Shown: positions 12,181 to 23,499 of the stretch, piece by piece
Layout: each line of letters starts with the position of its first letter
Position numbering within the stretch: position 1 is the first letter of the stretch
Assembly: GCA_008933995.1 (NCBI GenBank)
Contig: WARS01000026.1
Span: 8,260,501-8,324,500, forward strand
Direction: 5' to 3'
DNA from: Datnioides undecimradiatus
Taxonomy: Eukaryota; Chordata; Actinopteri; Lobotiformes; Datnioididae
DNA length: 64,000 nucleotides
Notes under the pieces: generated by a model
Told to the model about the DNA's origin: nothing
Databases searched by the model: none
What the model saw: the letters and a program-made list of their open reading frames with translations, nothing else
Position numbers and translations under genes: made by a program

Positions 12181-12693
12181 CTACAGGCCAGTGACATACA
12201 TCTCCATCCCATCATTAAAAGTGAAGATGGTGGTGGTGCTGGAGCTGTTGGCCCCTTGTTTCACATCACTGATGGTCTCATAGAAGTTTTCTCCACCGGG
12301 CAGGCCTCTGACAGGCAAAGCTGTGGGTCCTGAGCCCTGAGGTGCCGCTGGTGCTGCCTGCTGCTGCGGTGTCTGCTTCTTCCTCTTCAGAGTGGCATTA
12401 CCCCCAGCTGTGCTGTTATTGGTTCCCATCTGCTCACGTTTCCGGTGAGTGTCGATAGTAGCATACGCAGGGTCAGGCTCGGCCATTGCACACGTGGACC
12501 AGGAACGGTCTCCTACTGGCTCATAGCAGGGCTCCTCCTGGGAACGCGCCTGGCCCTGGACTCCTCGGCCTCGGCCCCGGGACCCTGCATTTCTCTCCCC
12601 ACCAAAAGACCGTGGGAGGGTCTTTGATCCGTTGTTTTCCATAGGAGGTTTCTTCTTCTGGGTTTTACACACGATGGAGTAGGTATCTGCAAT
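12181..12693 (-). CDS. pag1: pag1 last coding exon
   Basis: Acceptor TTCTCAG at 12694-12700, phase 0; residues 387-556; stop TAG at 12181-12183. Carries the CSK-docking position YSIV, then YEPV, YATI and YETI, an RGRGRG stretch, a Gln/Ala/Pro low-complexity run, and the VTGL end. Human PAG1 has its CSK-site tyrosine and the NDYESISDLQQG segment in the same order. Confidence 0.93.
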   Translation of the reverse strand: MADTYSIVCKTQKKKPPMENNGSKTLPRSFGGERNAGSRGRGRGVQGQARSQEEPCYEPVGDRSWSTCAMAEPDPAYATIDTHRKREQMGTNNSTAGGNATLKRKKQTPQQQAAPAAPQGSGPTALPVRGLPGGENFYETISDVKQGANSSSTTTIFTFNDGMEMYVTGL

Positions 12694-14953
12694 CTGAGAA
12701 CACACACAGGAGGAGAGCAGAGTATGGTGTCGGTTAATGACACTGTACTACAGTACAACTCTATCCTCCAGTCTATGGGTAACAGCTCCTGGAGAATGTA
12801 CTTCTTCGTTCACGCCCTTGTTTCTATACATATACCTCTATAACTACAACTGCTACATAACCTTTATATGCTGTGCTGGGATTTAAATGAACAGTCACTG
12901 TGTCCATGTTTCACACATTAAGTGCTAAGTTTCTGAGTTAGCTATGAGTATCTGCAGAATTTCTACACACATATATATGTAACTCTGTCTTCATATATGA
13001 AAGATGTAAAGGTACAATGTGCTACAACATGAGAGTCAACATATAATGCTGCTAATTTGGTGTGTGCAAATGAATGTATGAGTATGGACTGTGTGCGTGT
13101 GTGTGCAGTAGTTTGCGTATGTGTTGACAGAGCTCCCTCTGTGGTGTAACCTGACCTATTTTGACGGGGTAGGATAAGAAAGAGTAAACTGTGTTATCAG
13201 TCTGTTGAGGTCTAGGCAGAGAGACAGAGTTAGCTTTGCAGTGGACGGACCTGTTAAAATTTCACCACAACTGCTTTGGCAACAGAACAGCGGAGTATGG
13301 TGTGAAAGATCTGGACAACAGCCAACGTGCTGAAAAAAAAACTGTTAAATGGACTTTGTATATGTACATACTAAGTGTATGCATGTGTCTGAAAACACAT
13401 TCATATACAGTATCTGCATATATGTGCTTACAGTGAAACGTGTGAGATGTGATATCTAGGACTCACAACAGAGAGGCATCTGTGAGGTCTTGTGGGTAAT
13501 TTGGTTAAACCAGTGCTGTGACCTTTGGCATTTCTATGTCAAAATTCCACAAGTGGAGCACAAGAGCAGAGGACTGTGGGACATAGTAATGTTTACCTTC
13601 CGTGTTCACACCCAGACCAGCAGCTCTGCTCTAGTGGCCCTGAGAAACACTGGCTCTGCAAACTCTCTCTCACCCACACACACTCAAAGATTAGCCTTGT
13701 TTTTGTACCTCTCCCAAAAAACTGAAACCTGAGAGCACAGAGACAATGGACAAAACTCTATTTTCGGTGTGTGCACTCACTATGGCTTCATATTCACGGT
13801 GCCTTTACATTAAACGTCTTATATAAGAATACATCTAACATTAGTTAAGCTGGGGAAATTTAATTTAAGTGCATACCACAGTCTGTAATTGTGCGTATCT
13901 CTCTTTCTTTCTCTCTCTCTTTCTGTCTCTGATAGACCTCAAGTGACACACATACCCTGCCCCCACAAATCTCTTGTGTGACCTTTTTGGATAAACAAAG
14001 ACCCTGGCGTATGCTACAAGTGTGTGTGCACAATGTGCAGTGTGTGTGTATTCGCAAGTGCGTGTATGTGTGCGCGTTTGTGCACACAGAATATGCAGCT
14101 CTGTGCAGCAGAGGAAGGAAGTCACAAGATGATGGGGATTTCAAAACTGGGCTGCAGCTGTTGAGGAAGCCTGTGCATTGTATGTTTTCTTTTCTCCTCC
14201 CCTCTGCCTGCGCTCCTTTCTGTTATGTCTCTTCTGATACTGCTTTAGCTCTCTGCTCAGACCGAGGCTTTGAGGAGTCACATTTTTAAATTCAGCATAC
14301 ACTGATTATCCATGGAAACACAACAGTATGCATGACTGATGCATCTGTGTGTGATCAACTTTATGAATAGCAAATATGGCACACGTTTCCAAGTGGTCTG
14401 CTAGCAGTCGATATTCATCTGGTGAGACATGCTTTGTGCAGTGTGATTGGTTGAGGAAGGCAGCGCCTCCTAATAGCCACGAAGGGAGTGGAGCAGAGGG
14501 AGCAAGCGCCAGAGGAGAGGAGGAGATTTAGGTGGGAGTGGAAACTCAACACCTTTTGACGGCTGCAACTGACAAACTCCAGAGGATAGAAAGTATATGG
14601 GCATGTTAGGGCAACAGCAAACACTCAAATGGAAAAACACAGCAACTAAGTACGATAAAAAGTTTGAGAAAGAAAAAAAACAGGAAAGAAAGTCTGAGAG
14701 AACGAAAAAGAAATTGTGAGAGAATGCAAAATGCAGTCAAGGCCAGCTGCTCTGTGTACCAGTCTGATTTGCAGAGGAGGAGTTTAACTCATGAGCCCAA
14801 CAGCAGAGACTTAACCCCTTAATCTCCACATACAACATCCAAACTCTTTGACTCAACACTGGCTTAGGGATTGAGAGTGGAGAAGTGGGGGTGGAGTTGT
14901 TGCATGTGTTAACACATGGGGGTACGTGTGTGTGTACGTGTGTGTGTGTGTGA

Positions 14954-15023
<70 letters not shown>

Positions 15024-18000
15024 TCCGTTTGTGCCCCACATCTCAGTCAGGGCTGATCACATTCTGATTCTGACATTCATTCAGATGATCCACAATAGTG
15101 AGCAAACATCTATCTTTAAATTCAAAGTGATATTCATAATTATTCAATTATTCAGCAGCAGGTGATGCCCAGATCTGTCTGCTGAGTTGTGCATTTGAGA
15201 CAGATGAACGGGGGGCTGGGAAATTGGGGTCAGGGTTCAGGGAGGGGGTTGGGGGTGCTGGATCCATGTAACGCAACCGCCGGTTGTAAGCAGAAACCTT
15301 GCATGACAGGCAGGTCATAGGGCAGTGGTGTTATGACGGTGTACCCAATCAAATGGGCGCCTCCATCGGTAAACACAGCGGTCACAAATCAGAGACCTGT
15401 CCATCTGCCTGTAACTTCTTTCAGTCTCCTGTGGAGTGGTCCCTCCTCCCAACAACCACATACGCACAAATACACACATTCGTATACTACCTCCTTTGCA
15501 GTTGGGGGTGACGGGTGCCCCTGTCCGTTCTCTCCACGGAGTGGAGGTGGGTGCAAGGTGATGATGTCATCTTCCTCTGGAGGCTTCCAGATGTACTGCT
15601 CCCCGTTGCCCATGAACACTGCCTCCTGGTAAACACAATCAATTGAGGAGCTCAGGCAAGTATTGCAATTATGAACCGGATGTTTCTATGCAAAAGCAAA
15701 TCATGAGATTGTACATGTTTTTACACGTATGGCAAGTTGTGTTGTGCATCACTGCGTGGGTTTTTCTCTGCTGTGTTTGTCCTAAGACCTGTGAGTTGCG
15801 GAAGTTTTCATTTGCTATGTTTGCTCAATAGATAAACAGTGACCATGTTGCACAGCGTGGGTGAATTGGGCATGTGCATGCGCGTGCATGTGTAAAAGAG
15901 TGTGAGAGAGAGTGCATTTGTTTTGAAGGTCAGAGGTATAGATGACAAACTTGCACAGTGGGATTAATGTAACCCGCTTTTATCAAATTTGGTCAGTATT
16001 GCTGTGATCAAAATTATTGACCAAACAAGGTTATAGTCATAAAAGTGTCACTTGTAAAGGTTTTGTTTTACGATAGATGTATTTATTTCTACAATATCCA
16101 CCAATGTTAAATGATCTGGCTTTTTACAGCCTTTTCTGCTCTCCAGCTTTCATGTCAGGATCCAAACAAACAAATAAGCGAGGGTCACTGCCTGAGTCAA
16201 AATCCTGTAAAAAACAACTACTTAAAAATGCTAAACTCATTGTATTATGCAAATGTCAAGGGATGCCTGCCCGGTTGTTATTTTCAGCAAGCAAGTTACT
16301 CAGTTGCTTATTGCTTTATGACCAACATTTTCACAAGGTTTTTATGCAAATCTATCCAGTCAAAGATGTCCCGATGACATAAAGGCAGACAGATCAACTG
16401 ACATACAGACAGCGCTGTCTGTCAGGTCATGTCAGGTCATTTTTCTTATAACTGGTTGGTATATGTGACTCTTTTTTGAAAAATAAAAGAAAACTGATTG
16501 CTCATGAAGATGGACTTCATAACAACAGTAACCAAACAAGTAACTGCTCTTGTTAATTTTTCATCGCTGCTGGTGATCAAAACCAATTAGAAACCAATTA
16601 GAAAGAATGTAGCGGTGTGTGCACATGCGACCGAGGATGATTAAGCTTTTATATGCTCCTCCTGTGCAGTGAGAGTGAGTAATAGAAGCCGGGGCAGAGT
16701 AAATGGCTTCAATATGTGAACATTATTTATCCCTACACTGGCTGCTGGCTACCTGTTAGCCATTTCTAGATAGACTTGCTGATAGATTCAACAGGAACAG
16801 ACACACACACACACACACACATACACAGACACACAAACACACACACGTACACACACACAGAGGCAGTTTGGCAGCCTGCCAAGCTCTTACATAATCCATC
16901 CTTCCACTCTTTACTCTGGCTGGTCTAATAACTTGCTGCGCAGCGCACAGGGGCAAAGGGAAGGAAGAAACACACACACACACACATACACACAATATCA
17001 AAGATTTAGCAAGCACAGATTAAAAGAGCAGGTCAACAGCTTAACTGACATCCCCAGCTAAGACAAAACAGTTTAAACACCATTAACTAACATGGAAGAC
17101 AAAGTGACCTGTTTTATGCTTTGCCAAACACAAACATTCACACCCACATTACCAACCACACATTAATTAAAAAGGGACAAATGTGCCCACTAACCCACGG
17201 GAAAGGCTGATCACCATCCGATCATTGTCCATCTATTTCCCTCTCAGAGCTGCCCTAACCCGTGGCCTTGATTGTTATAAACACACCCCAGCCAGCACAC
17301 ACAGCTCTATCACGTGATTAAACACTCAAATAGAAGACAAATTCATAAAAAAAACCCCATAGTTAATAAGGTTGGTTATTTTGAAACTTAGAATATCCAT
17401 ACAAACACACTGTCAATTAATGATGATAATAAAGTAAAAAGGTGCTTGAAATCTGATGAGAGACGTTAAGTGGCTAAAATAACATCAATCCTCATGTGGG
17501 GCTATAAGGAGCTGTTTGTTTGTGGACAGTGCCCTCTAGTGGTTAATAGATGGACTTACAGATTGCTACAGTGTGTGGCCGGGGAATACAGTGCATAAGG
17601 TCAGACACAGACCATACTGATACAACATATTTTTTTTTTCACCTTTGGGAAGGAGTGCAGGTGAAAGGGCTCCAGCGGTTTGCGTGGAAACTCCTGGCTG
17701 CGATGTAGCGGAGGGGGAGCTGCAGAGGGTGAATCGCTCACACTTGACTGGCTGTCTGACTGGCTGTCGGCCCCATTATTTTCCTTCCTGTTTGTCTTGT
17801 CAACCTTGAGGTATTGAGTCACCCGAGAAAACATTACATACAACACTTTCAGTCAAAGAACACAGCACAAGGTCCACATAATCAAGTTATATTGGAAATT
17901 CTCATGCATGGCACAGACGTTTAACCTATTAGCAGGACATGTGAGGCTGCTTTTAGCTGACTTTCCTTTTTTTCCCCTTACTATTTCACTTAGAAGCAAA

Positions 18001-21000
18001 TGGAAAATATTAAGTGCTGTATGAAATCATGCAGTTTGGTGAAATGTTCTACCTTAAGTATACAAAACTATTTTTCTCTAACAATGCACACATTATCCTA
18101 ACTATTTTTCTTCTCATAAAATAGTAAATGCGCAAATTCATAACAAATACATAAGGATGAACACTAATTACATAAATTACATTACATTTGTTGCTAGTTA
18201 TTTGTTGCTAGTTATTTCCTTGCTACCTCATGAACACTGCCAAATTATGCCACAACACTTCTAACTGCAGCTGATTATATCAGAGTAACTTCTTAGGACA
18301 GATAAACACCACACACACACCAGCTTTAGGAGCCATAGATAACATCATGTCGCATGAGAGTTAAACATGATCGTCTCACCCCAGTATGTATACCACATGT
18401 ATTAAATATACTGCATCAAATCCAATCACACAACTCTCAGAAGTGACAGAACATCAGGTGATGTTGTCTCTCCTTTAGACCAAGTCAAGTGACAAAATGG
18501 CAGGTATCTGTCAGAGTACAGAGAGATTTTCTGTCCGTGAGCAAATATTGGACCTCGGGTTGGAAATACTATTGCGTTGTTGCAATGTACAGCTCTACAA
18601 CATACTTGAAGAATCTGTGAGTCAAATTAAGCCTGGCCGAGTGAGAAAAATAGTAAAATTTTCATGAAATCAACCTTTTCAAGCCAAAACTTTGGTTTAA
18701 ATGTGTGTATATTTTACCTTTCTGAACTTCCGTATGGAAGCATACTCTGCTGCAGTTGGATCTTGGATGGCCAGGGAGTTGACAGAAGACAGAGGCGACC
18801 TGTTGACCCCACTCACACCATTACCTCTTCCTGACATCGGTCCATTAATTGTGCCATTTCCTCTGCCATTCCCTCTGCCGCCCTGTGAGAACAAAAGATG
18901 AACACCAGTTGTGTTTCACCATAGATGTGTGTTGCAAACAAATTATTGGCAAAAATCCAAAAACACAGAATTCATAGCACCCAAATTAAAGCTTAGCTAT
19001 TATCACTGAAACTGCACTTTAGACCTGCATATACAAACTGATGATATGATGACTGCATATCATGTACAGAAAAACATAGAAAACAATTCTGTAGCTGTTG
19101 CTTGAATTGCCTACAGGTAAGTACTTACCTTGTTTTCTTTGTGTGAAAACAACCTGTCTACATCAGCAGTCCTAAAATGTGTCTGCTATTACTTTTCATA
19201 TCTGAAGGCAGTGCAGGTTTACATGTGTGGGACTTATTTAGTAACGACACAATACAGTAGCTTGCAGGGAGTTTTCTGTCTGATGAACGTGAATCACTGG
19301 TGTGCATGAGTGGCAAGCCAATCCCACAGGGCGCTTCAGTTTCAAATTATAATATAAGTTTACAGATTTAGATCAGTGTCTATGTACGTACATTCCCATG
19401 GCCGTTCCCACTGCGAGCTCCATTGGCCTGAGCTGGGGGGCTTTGGGCGGCTCTGATTGTAGCCGGAGTGTTGGCTGATGTGGGTGGCGGGGCTGAGGGC
19501 ATCTTGGGGCCTGAGTCACTTTCCCGGACGCCAACGCTTTCATACAGGCCGTCGTCCAGGCAGTGGGTGGGGGTAGGGTTGTTCCGTAGGCCTACCTCGG
19601 TGTAGGTGTGGTCTCTAGCCTCCCCACCTCCTCCTGCTCCACCTCCTCCCCCATCTCCTCCTGTCTCCCCTCCTCCCCCCTGGCCAGACCCTTGGGGACT
19701 GGTGGGGATCTGGGGAAGCTGGCGCCCATGGGAGGGCCTCAGGTCTGTCTGGGAACGCCGGCTGTGGAGGAGCAGGAGGTCCATACTGGCTGGACGGCTC
19801 TTGCTAACAGCTGCACAGAGAGGAGGAGGACGAGAAGGAAAGTGGTGGAGAGGACAGGACTGAAATAGTAACAGCTCAGGTTTGTATATCATACATTGTC
19901 ACATTCAAACCGTCACTCATCACTTACAGTTTCCATTGCAGGGAAAGCGATTGATCTCATGCAGCCTGGTGTCCGATTTGCTCATGGAGTTCAGTTTTGG
20001 ATGTCGAAGGGTACCCTGCTGCCACAAACATGTAGAGGGGTTCATACGAGCATCAAACATGTAAACTAATGTATGTGCATGGCAATATACAACCAGTTTT
20101 TCAGGGAGAAAGGATACATGGAAAAGAGCAGGAGGAGATGGCGATGGGGAGGGTAAAATGAAAGCATGTCTCACCATATTTACAGATGTCCCTTTCTCTC
20201 CAGCTGGGGGGTGCTTGCTCTTGCTTTTTCTGACACAACATCAAAGTGAGGAAGGTCAACGGGAGCCGGTGGACAGAGAGAGAGAACATATACACACTCA
20301 GAGCGGATAGATACTATCAGCATCCAACCCTGGTTAGGGCATGAAAGTCCTTGGTTCATAACAAGAGCCCAGTCAAACAGTGAGTGGAGCGTGACTCAGG
20401 TTTTCTGCCAAAGCGGTGGATGTCCTTCACTGAGAAACTTTCCTTTCTTTTCTTTTTATAATAAGAACGAGCTAACTCACAATCATTATTTAGCAGTTTC
20501 CACTCATGTTACTTTCTTTGACTTTTTACTTTTCTATCCTCTGGTGTTGTGCAACAAATGTATCTAGTGCAGTGTTAACGTGGATCCCGGGAGGTGTCTG
20601 TAGCTATAGGAAACTGTTGATATGGTGCGAGAGAGTGACGTGCTGAAGTAAGAAGACACAAAAGCTCCTGAGTGCAGGTGTGAATGTGCGAATCCCCCCC
20701 CCCCCCCCTTCTCTCAAGTTGGAGTTTGGAGGATCTGCCTCCCATATAGTGTGAGGCCTTAGTGCTGTGCTGCAAAACATAATGGCAATTACAAGCATTT
20801 CTGGAAACAGGTATAGGAAGTCTATATAAATACGCATTCATATATGAATGTTTTAAAATATTCAATATAAATATGACTGAACATGAGAAGTACCACGGTC
20901 CGTTGTGTGACACCGATGTTACTGGAGTTAGCTATTGTCTCCTCCAGTGAGCTGGAACTCAATCCTATTCGTGCAAACATATGGCCATCATACCCCAAGG

Positions 21001-22048
21001 GGACCATGGGAAGGCAAAGAGAGCTCCCCTTGGAGATGCTCATAATAACACGGCACAGGAGGGGGATTAAGGTAAAAATACTATGAAGGCACAAAGACAT
21101 ACAAAGAACTTAATAATTTTTTTTGCAAGTTTGAGATTAAAATCTTACAAGATATCTACACTAATCCCTGGAATCGAAATAGAAGCAGTGTATGAGGTAT
21201 ATTTTTAAAACAAAAGCAGGAAATCAATAGCATTAGGATCTATGGGCATCGTACACGACAAAGTGAATTTGAACTGGTGAACTGCTGAACACTCTGCCCC
21301 TCCACATTACCGACACCAGTCCTGAGCACATATTTCATTCTTTAGATCTTAACAATGGTGTGATTTTCCTTCCACAACATGAGCTGGTTTGACATTTCTC
21401 TACATCCTTATCTGTGTATCCCATGGCAACAAAGCCACAGTGCAGCCTCTGATTGGTCCCCGAGGGTTCTGAAAAAAAAAAAAACTGTTCCATTGCTCTT
21501 GTCTGGCTCAGAGTCTGATCCTCTTTAAACCGTGGGGTGCTCCATTGCTTTTGCCTGCTGAGGAGTCTGCTTAAGAGGGGTGATGGGAGGCTGCTCCAAC
21601 TCTGGCCTGTCTCCTCGATGTCCTGTAAACATCATTTCATCTGATCTGACACTCGCAGCCATTAACATTCATTACTGCCACTCTGCTCCGAGCAGGGGAT
21701 AAAAGAGACGGAGAGGATGGATGGAGGGAGGAGAAAGAAGGGAGGAGAAGAGTTCAGAGGAAGTAGAGACACATAAAAGAAGGAGTGGATGATGAGAGTG
21801 ATCTGGGAGGGCACGGCAAGCTGGCAGCAGATATGATAAATCTCTGGCTGTTCTCTTTCAGTCCACCTCCCCTACTTTTTTTTTTTAACATTTTAAGTCA
21901 TGTGACCATCCTCTTACCTTTGGCAGCCAACGCAGACAAGAACAATAAGGATGGTGACCACAAAGGCGGATGCTGCTGCGATGGCTCCCAGGAGCAGCAA
22001 GTTTTGGTAGGGAGGGTCCTCGTCATTTCCCCCTTCACTGTAATCCAT
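12181..22048 (-). CDS. pag1: PAG1/Cbp transmembrane adaptor, complete coding region
   Basis: Phosphoprotein associated with glycosphingolipid-enriched microdomains. In vertebrates it sits in raft membrane, is phosphorylated by Src-family kinases, and recruits CSK by its SH2 domain to shut those kinases down. Eight coding exons join in phase to 1671 bases (556 residues; human is 432). A short extracellular N terminus precedes a membrane segment at residues 17-38 and a palmitoylation motif CVGC at 39-42, then a basic stretch (KSKSKH). Tyrosine motifs follow: YTEV 162, YESV 182, YASI 279, YSIV 391 (position of the human CSK-docking YSSV), YEPV 443, YATI 463, YETI 524. LPQIP at 124-128 matches the human LPRIP. 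The tail ends VTGL, a class I PDZ ligand like human ITRL. An in-frame TGA 39 bases upstream supports the start. Odd points: a glycine-rich insert at 133-155 and about 20 extra residues after YETISD. Confidence 0.93.
12694..15490 (-). other. pag1: pag1 intron 7 (between coding exons 7 and 8)
   Basis: Noncoding. Holds GT- and GA-rich stretches and the compound microsatellite at 14925-15018. Open frames on either strand are low-complexity. Confidence 0.8.
14925..15018 (+). repeat. Compound microsatellite (TG)n-(AT)n-(AG)n
   Basis: TG block 14925-14952, AT block about 14955-14972, AG block about 14972-15018. The AG block is the longest dinucleotide run in the pag1 gene. Confidence 0.95.
15491..15625 (-). 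CDS. pag1: pag1 coding exon 7
   Basis: Acceptor TTACCAG before 15625 and donor GTAGTA after 15491; 45 codons, phase 0 on both sides, residues 342-386. Includes YIWKPPEEDD at 352-361. This acidic segment just before the CSK-docking tyrosine is comparable to the human EEDPTLTEEE region. Confidence 0.88.
16800..16860 (+). repeat. Interrupted (CA)n microsatellite
   Basis: (AC) repeats broken by AT, AG and AA units. Confidence 0.9.
16969..16995 (+). repeat. (CA)n microsatellite
   Basis: About 13 CA units with one TA interruption. Confidence 0.9.
17643..17804 (-). CDS. pag1: pag1 coding exon 6
   Basis: Acceptor CTCAAG before 17804, donor GTGAAA after 17643; 54 codons, phase 0, residues 288-341. 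Opens VDKTNRKEN, aligning with human VDRNKKC, then a Ser/Asp run and an APPPLHRSQEF proline stretch. Confidence 0.9.
17805..18717 (-). other. pag1: pag1 intron 5
   Basis: Noncoding and AT-rich. A 14-base unit (TTTGTTGCTAGTTA) is tandemly duplicated at 18187-18214. Confidence 0.8.
18718..18882 (-). CDS. pag1: pag1 coding exon 5
   Basis: Acceptor TCTCACAG before 18882, donor GTAAAA after 18718; 55 codons, phase 0, residues 233-287. Begins with a Gly/Asn/Arg repeat (GGRGNGRGNG) and ends AAEYASIRKFRK, matching human FAEYASVDRNKK. Confidence 0.9.
18883..19391 (-). other. pag1: pag1 intron 4
   Basis: Noncoding; nothing recognised in it. Confidence 0.8.
19392..19810 (-). CDS. pag1: pag1 coding exon 4
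   Basis: Acceptor TGTGCAG before 19810, donor GTACGT after 19392; 419 bases, entering in phase 1 and leaving in phase 0, residues 93-232. Holds LPQIP, a glycine-rich run at 133-155, then YTEV and LYESV, the latter matching human CLYETV. The end is Ala/Pro-rich. Confidence 0.92.
19928..20018 (-). CDS. pag1: pag1 coding exon 3
   Basis: Donor T|GTAAGT after 19928. The acceptor is a CAGCAG tandem, so the exon can start at 20018 or 20015, adding or dropping one Gln. 30 codons plus one base, residues 63-92 (LRHPKLNSMSKSD and following). Confidence 0.88.
20175..20229 (-). CDS. pag1: pag1 coding exon 2
   Basis: A 55-base exon with acceptor TGTCAG before 20229 and donor ATG|GTGAGA after 20175. The first base completes Arg44; then KSKSKHPPAGEKGTSVNM, the basic cytoplasmic stretch after the membrane segment, comparable to human REKKPRQHSGDHENLMN. 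Confidence 0.88.
20230..21917 (-). other. pag1: pag1 intron 1 of the coding region
   Basis: Noncoding, between coding exons 1 and 2. It carries a run of 15 C at 20694-20708 and a purine-rich stretch near 21690-21790. Confidence 0.8.
20694..20708 (+). repeat. C homopolymer
   Basis: Fifteen C in a row, in a pag1 intron. Confidence 0.95.
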
Positions 22049-22121
22049 GACACCTGCTCCCTTCTCACTCACTTTCACTCGAGCTCAAACTCTGCCACAC
22101 AGACCGTCTGCTCAGGAAAAC
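21918..22121 (-). CDS. pag1: pag1 first coding exon, with part of the leader
   Basis: ATG at 22048-22046 with G at -3 and +4. Upstream, the in-frame TGA at 22087-22085 fixes the start. The exon codes the acidic N terminus, membrane helix and CVGC palmitoylation motif, ending AAAG|GTAAGA at 21918. The leader portion likely begins at 22121 after CTCTGCAG; a second AG near 22110 is an alternative. Confidence 0.92.
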
Positions 22122-23499
22122 CTGCAGAGATGCGAGTGGTGGAAGAAGGAAGAAAAACAGATAGAACATATGAGTGACATGAGAGATAAGAACAAACTGA
22201 AGAAATGCTGCAGAGAGCGAGGTGAGAAATGGTGTATGTGCTTGGTTTGCCTCTGGCTTTCTGTCACTGTCTCATTCTGACATATCAGTTTCTATTTTTG
22301 ACTCACGAGGAGAATAATGCAAAGAAAATAGAACACCTTACGAGGCAGCCAGTATGAGCATGCCAAAAAGACGGTTTCATCACACTGTTTCTTTTTGTTG
22401 TTAAAAAAAGATCAAAATGATACCGTAACATTCATTTGACTAGCCACAGAGATTCTTGCGTTAGTTTAACAGGAAAAACCTACTGAGCTCCCCAGAGTAG
22501 TGTCTCACTGACGGAAGGACCAGATCCACTGCTGCTACACTTCATTTCCTGGTAGAGCACCTTCTTTTTTTTCTCCAATCAACAGTGGCTCAAAACGCTT
22601 CCAAACAAGATTTTCAATTTTTTAAACAGTGGTACACATTGTAGTGAGTGTTGTACTACCAACAGGGTAGCACTTTCACCTCTCTTTTACCTCATCTTCT
22701 ACCTCTCTAACACACAAGGGCCAACAAACCCTCCACAACCGCCCACTCTAAGCATCGTATACACACACACACACTTGCACATACTCAATTCATGTCAGAC
22801 AAAATTATCTTCGGGGGGATTTGCATGCATTTCAGGGAGGGAAATATTCTACTTTTTACTCCACGGGATTTATATGACAGTTGCCGTTAATATGCAGTAC
22901 GTTTCACAGAATAAAGTTTTATGTGCCAAACATTCACTCTTCTTGGAAAATATTGCATATTTTTTGAGTTTTCTTTCAGAAAGCAAGTTAGGAAGTCATG
23001 GGCAATAGCCAACCTGGTTAGCAAAAAAACAAAAAAACAAAAAACACTTTCTAAGTATTTTTGGTTTTTTCATCCATATACAGAAAAAGAGTAAATAGAT
23101 GTATTGCAGAAAATCTTGACCTATACCTTCTAACCTATTGGTTTTATAATTATATGATATAGTAAAGACTACCAACATGACTTCTTAAAGGTTGCAACAG
23201 TGAAACTATGAATCATTCTTCAAGATGGGTGGGGTTTTTTTACTTTTAGTGGAGGATTTGCTATAAGTTTGGTCTGAACATGTTCACTTTGGTAGTTTGG
23301 AAATGCATCAGTGACTTTCTTGTTACGTTGCTTTTGGGGGAACTGCAATGAAGATGTTTCCTAGCAACTAATTTGCACATTAACAAGTAATGTTTTACAT
23401 TAGCTAAGATGTTAATGGTGCAGCGTAATTACTAAATTCCTTCACGCACAAACCTAGTAATACATTTACAAATAGCTGCTCCAACCCAGTCCTGGATCT
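22122..23499 (-). other. pag1: Upstream (5' UTR) intron of pag1, first part
   Basis: Noncoding and AT-rich; a short (CA)n run occurs near 22760. No exon is evident on either strand. Confidence 0.6.

Larger units (their letters stand above)
15626..17642 (-). other. pag1: pag1 intron 6
   Basis: Noncoding. Short tandem duplications occur at 16419-16440 (GTCAGGTCAT twice) and 16580-16601 (AAACCAATTAG twice), and (CA)n tracts at 16800-16860 and 16969-16995. Confidence 0.8.

Noticed and set aside
19606..19868. Pro/Ser-rich plus-strand frames
   Set aside because: Antisense shadow of the glycine-rich pag1 exon 4.
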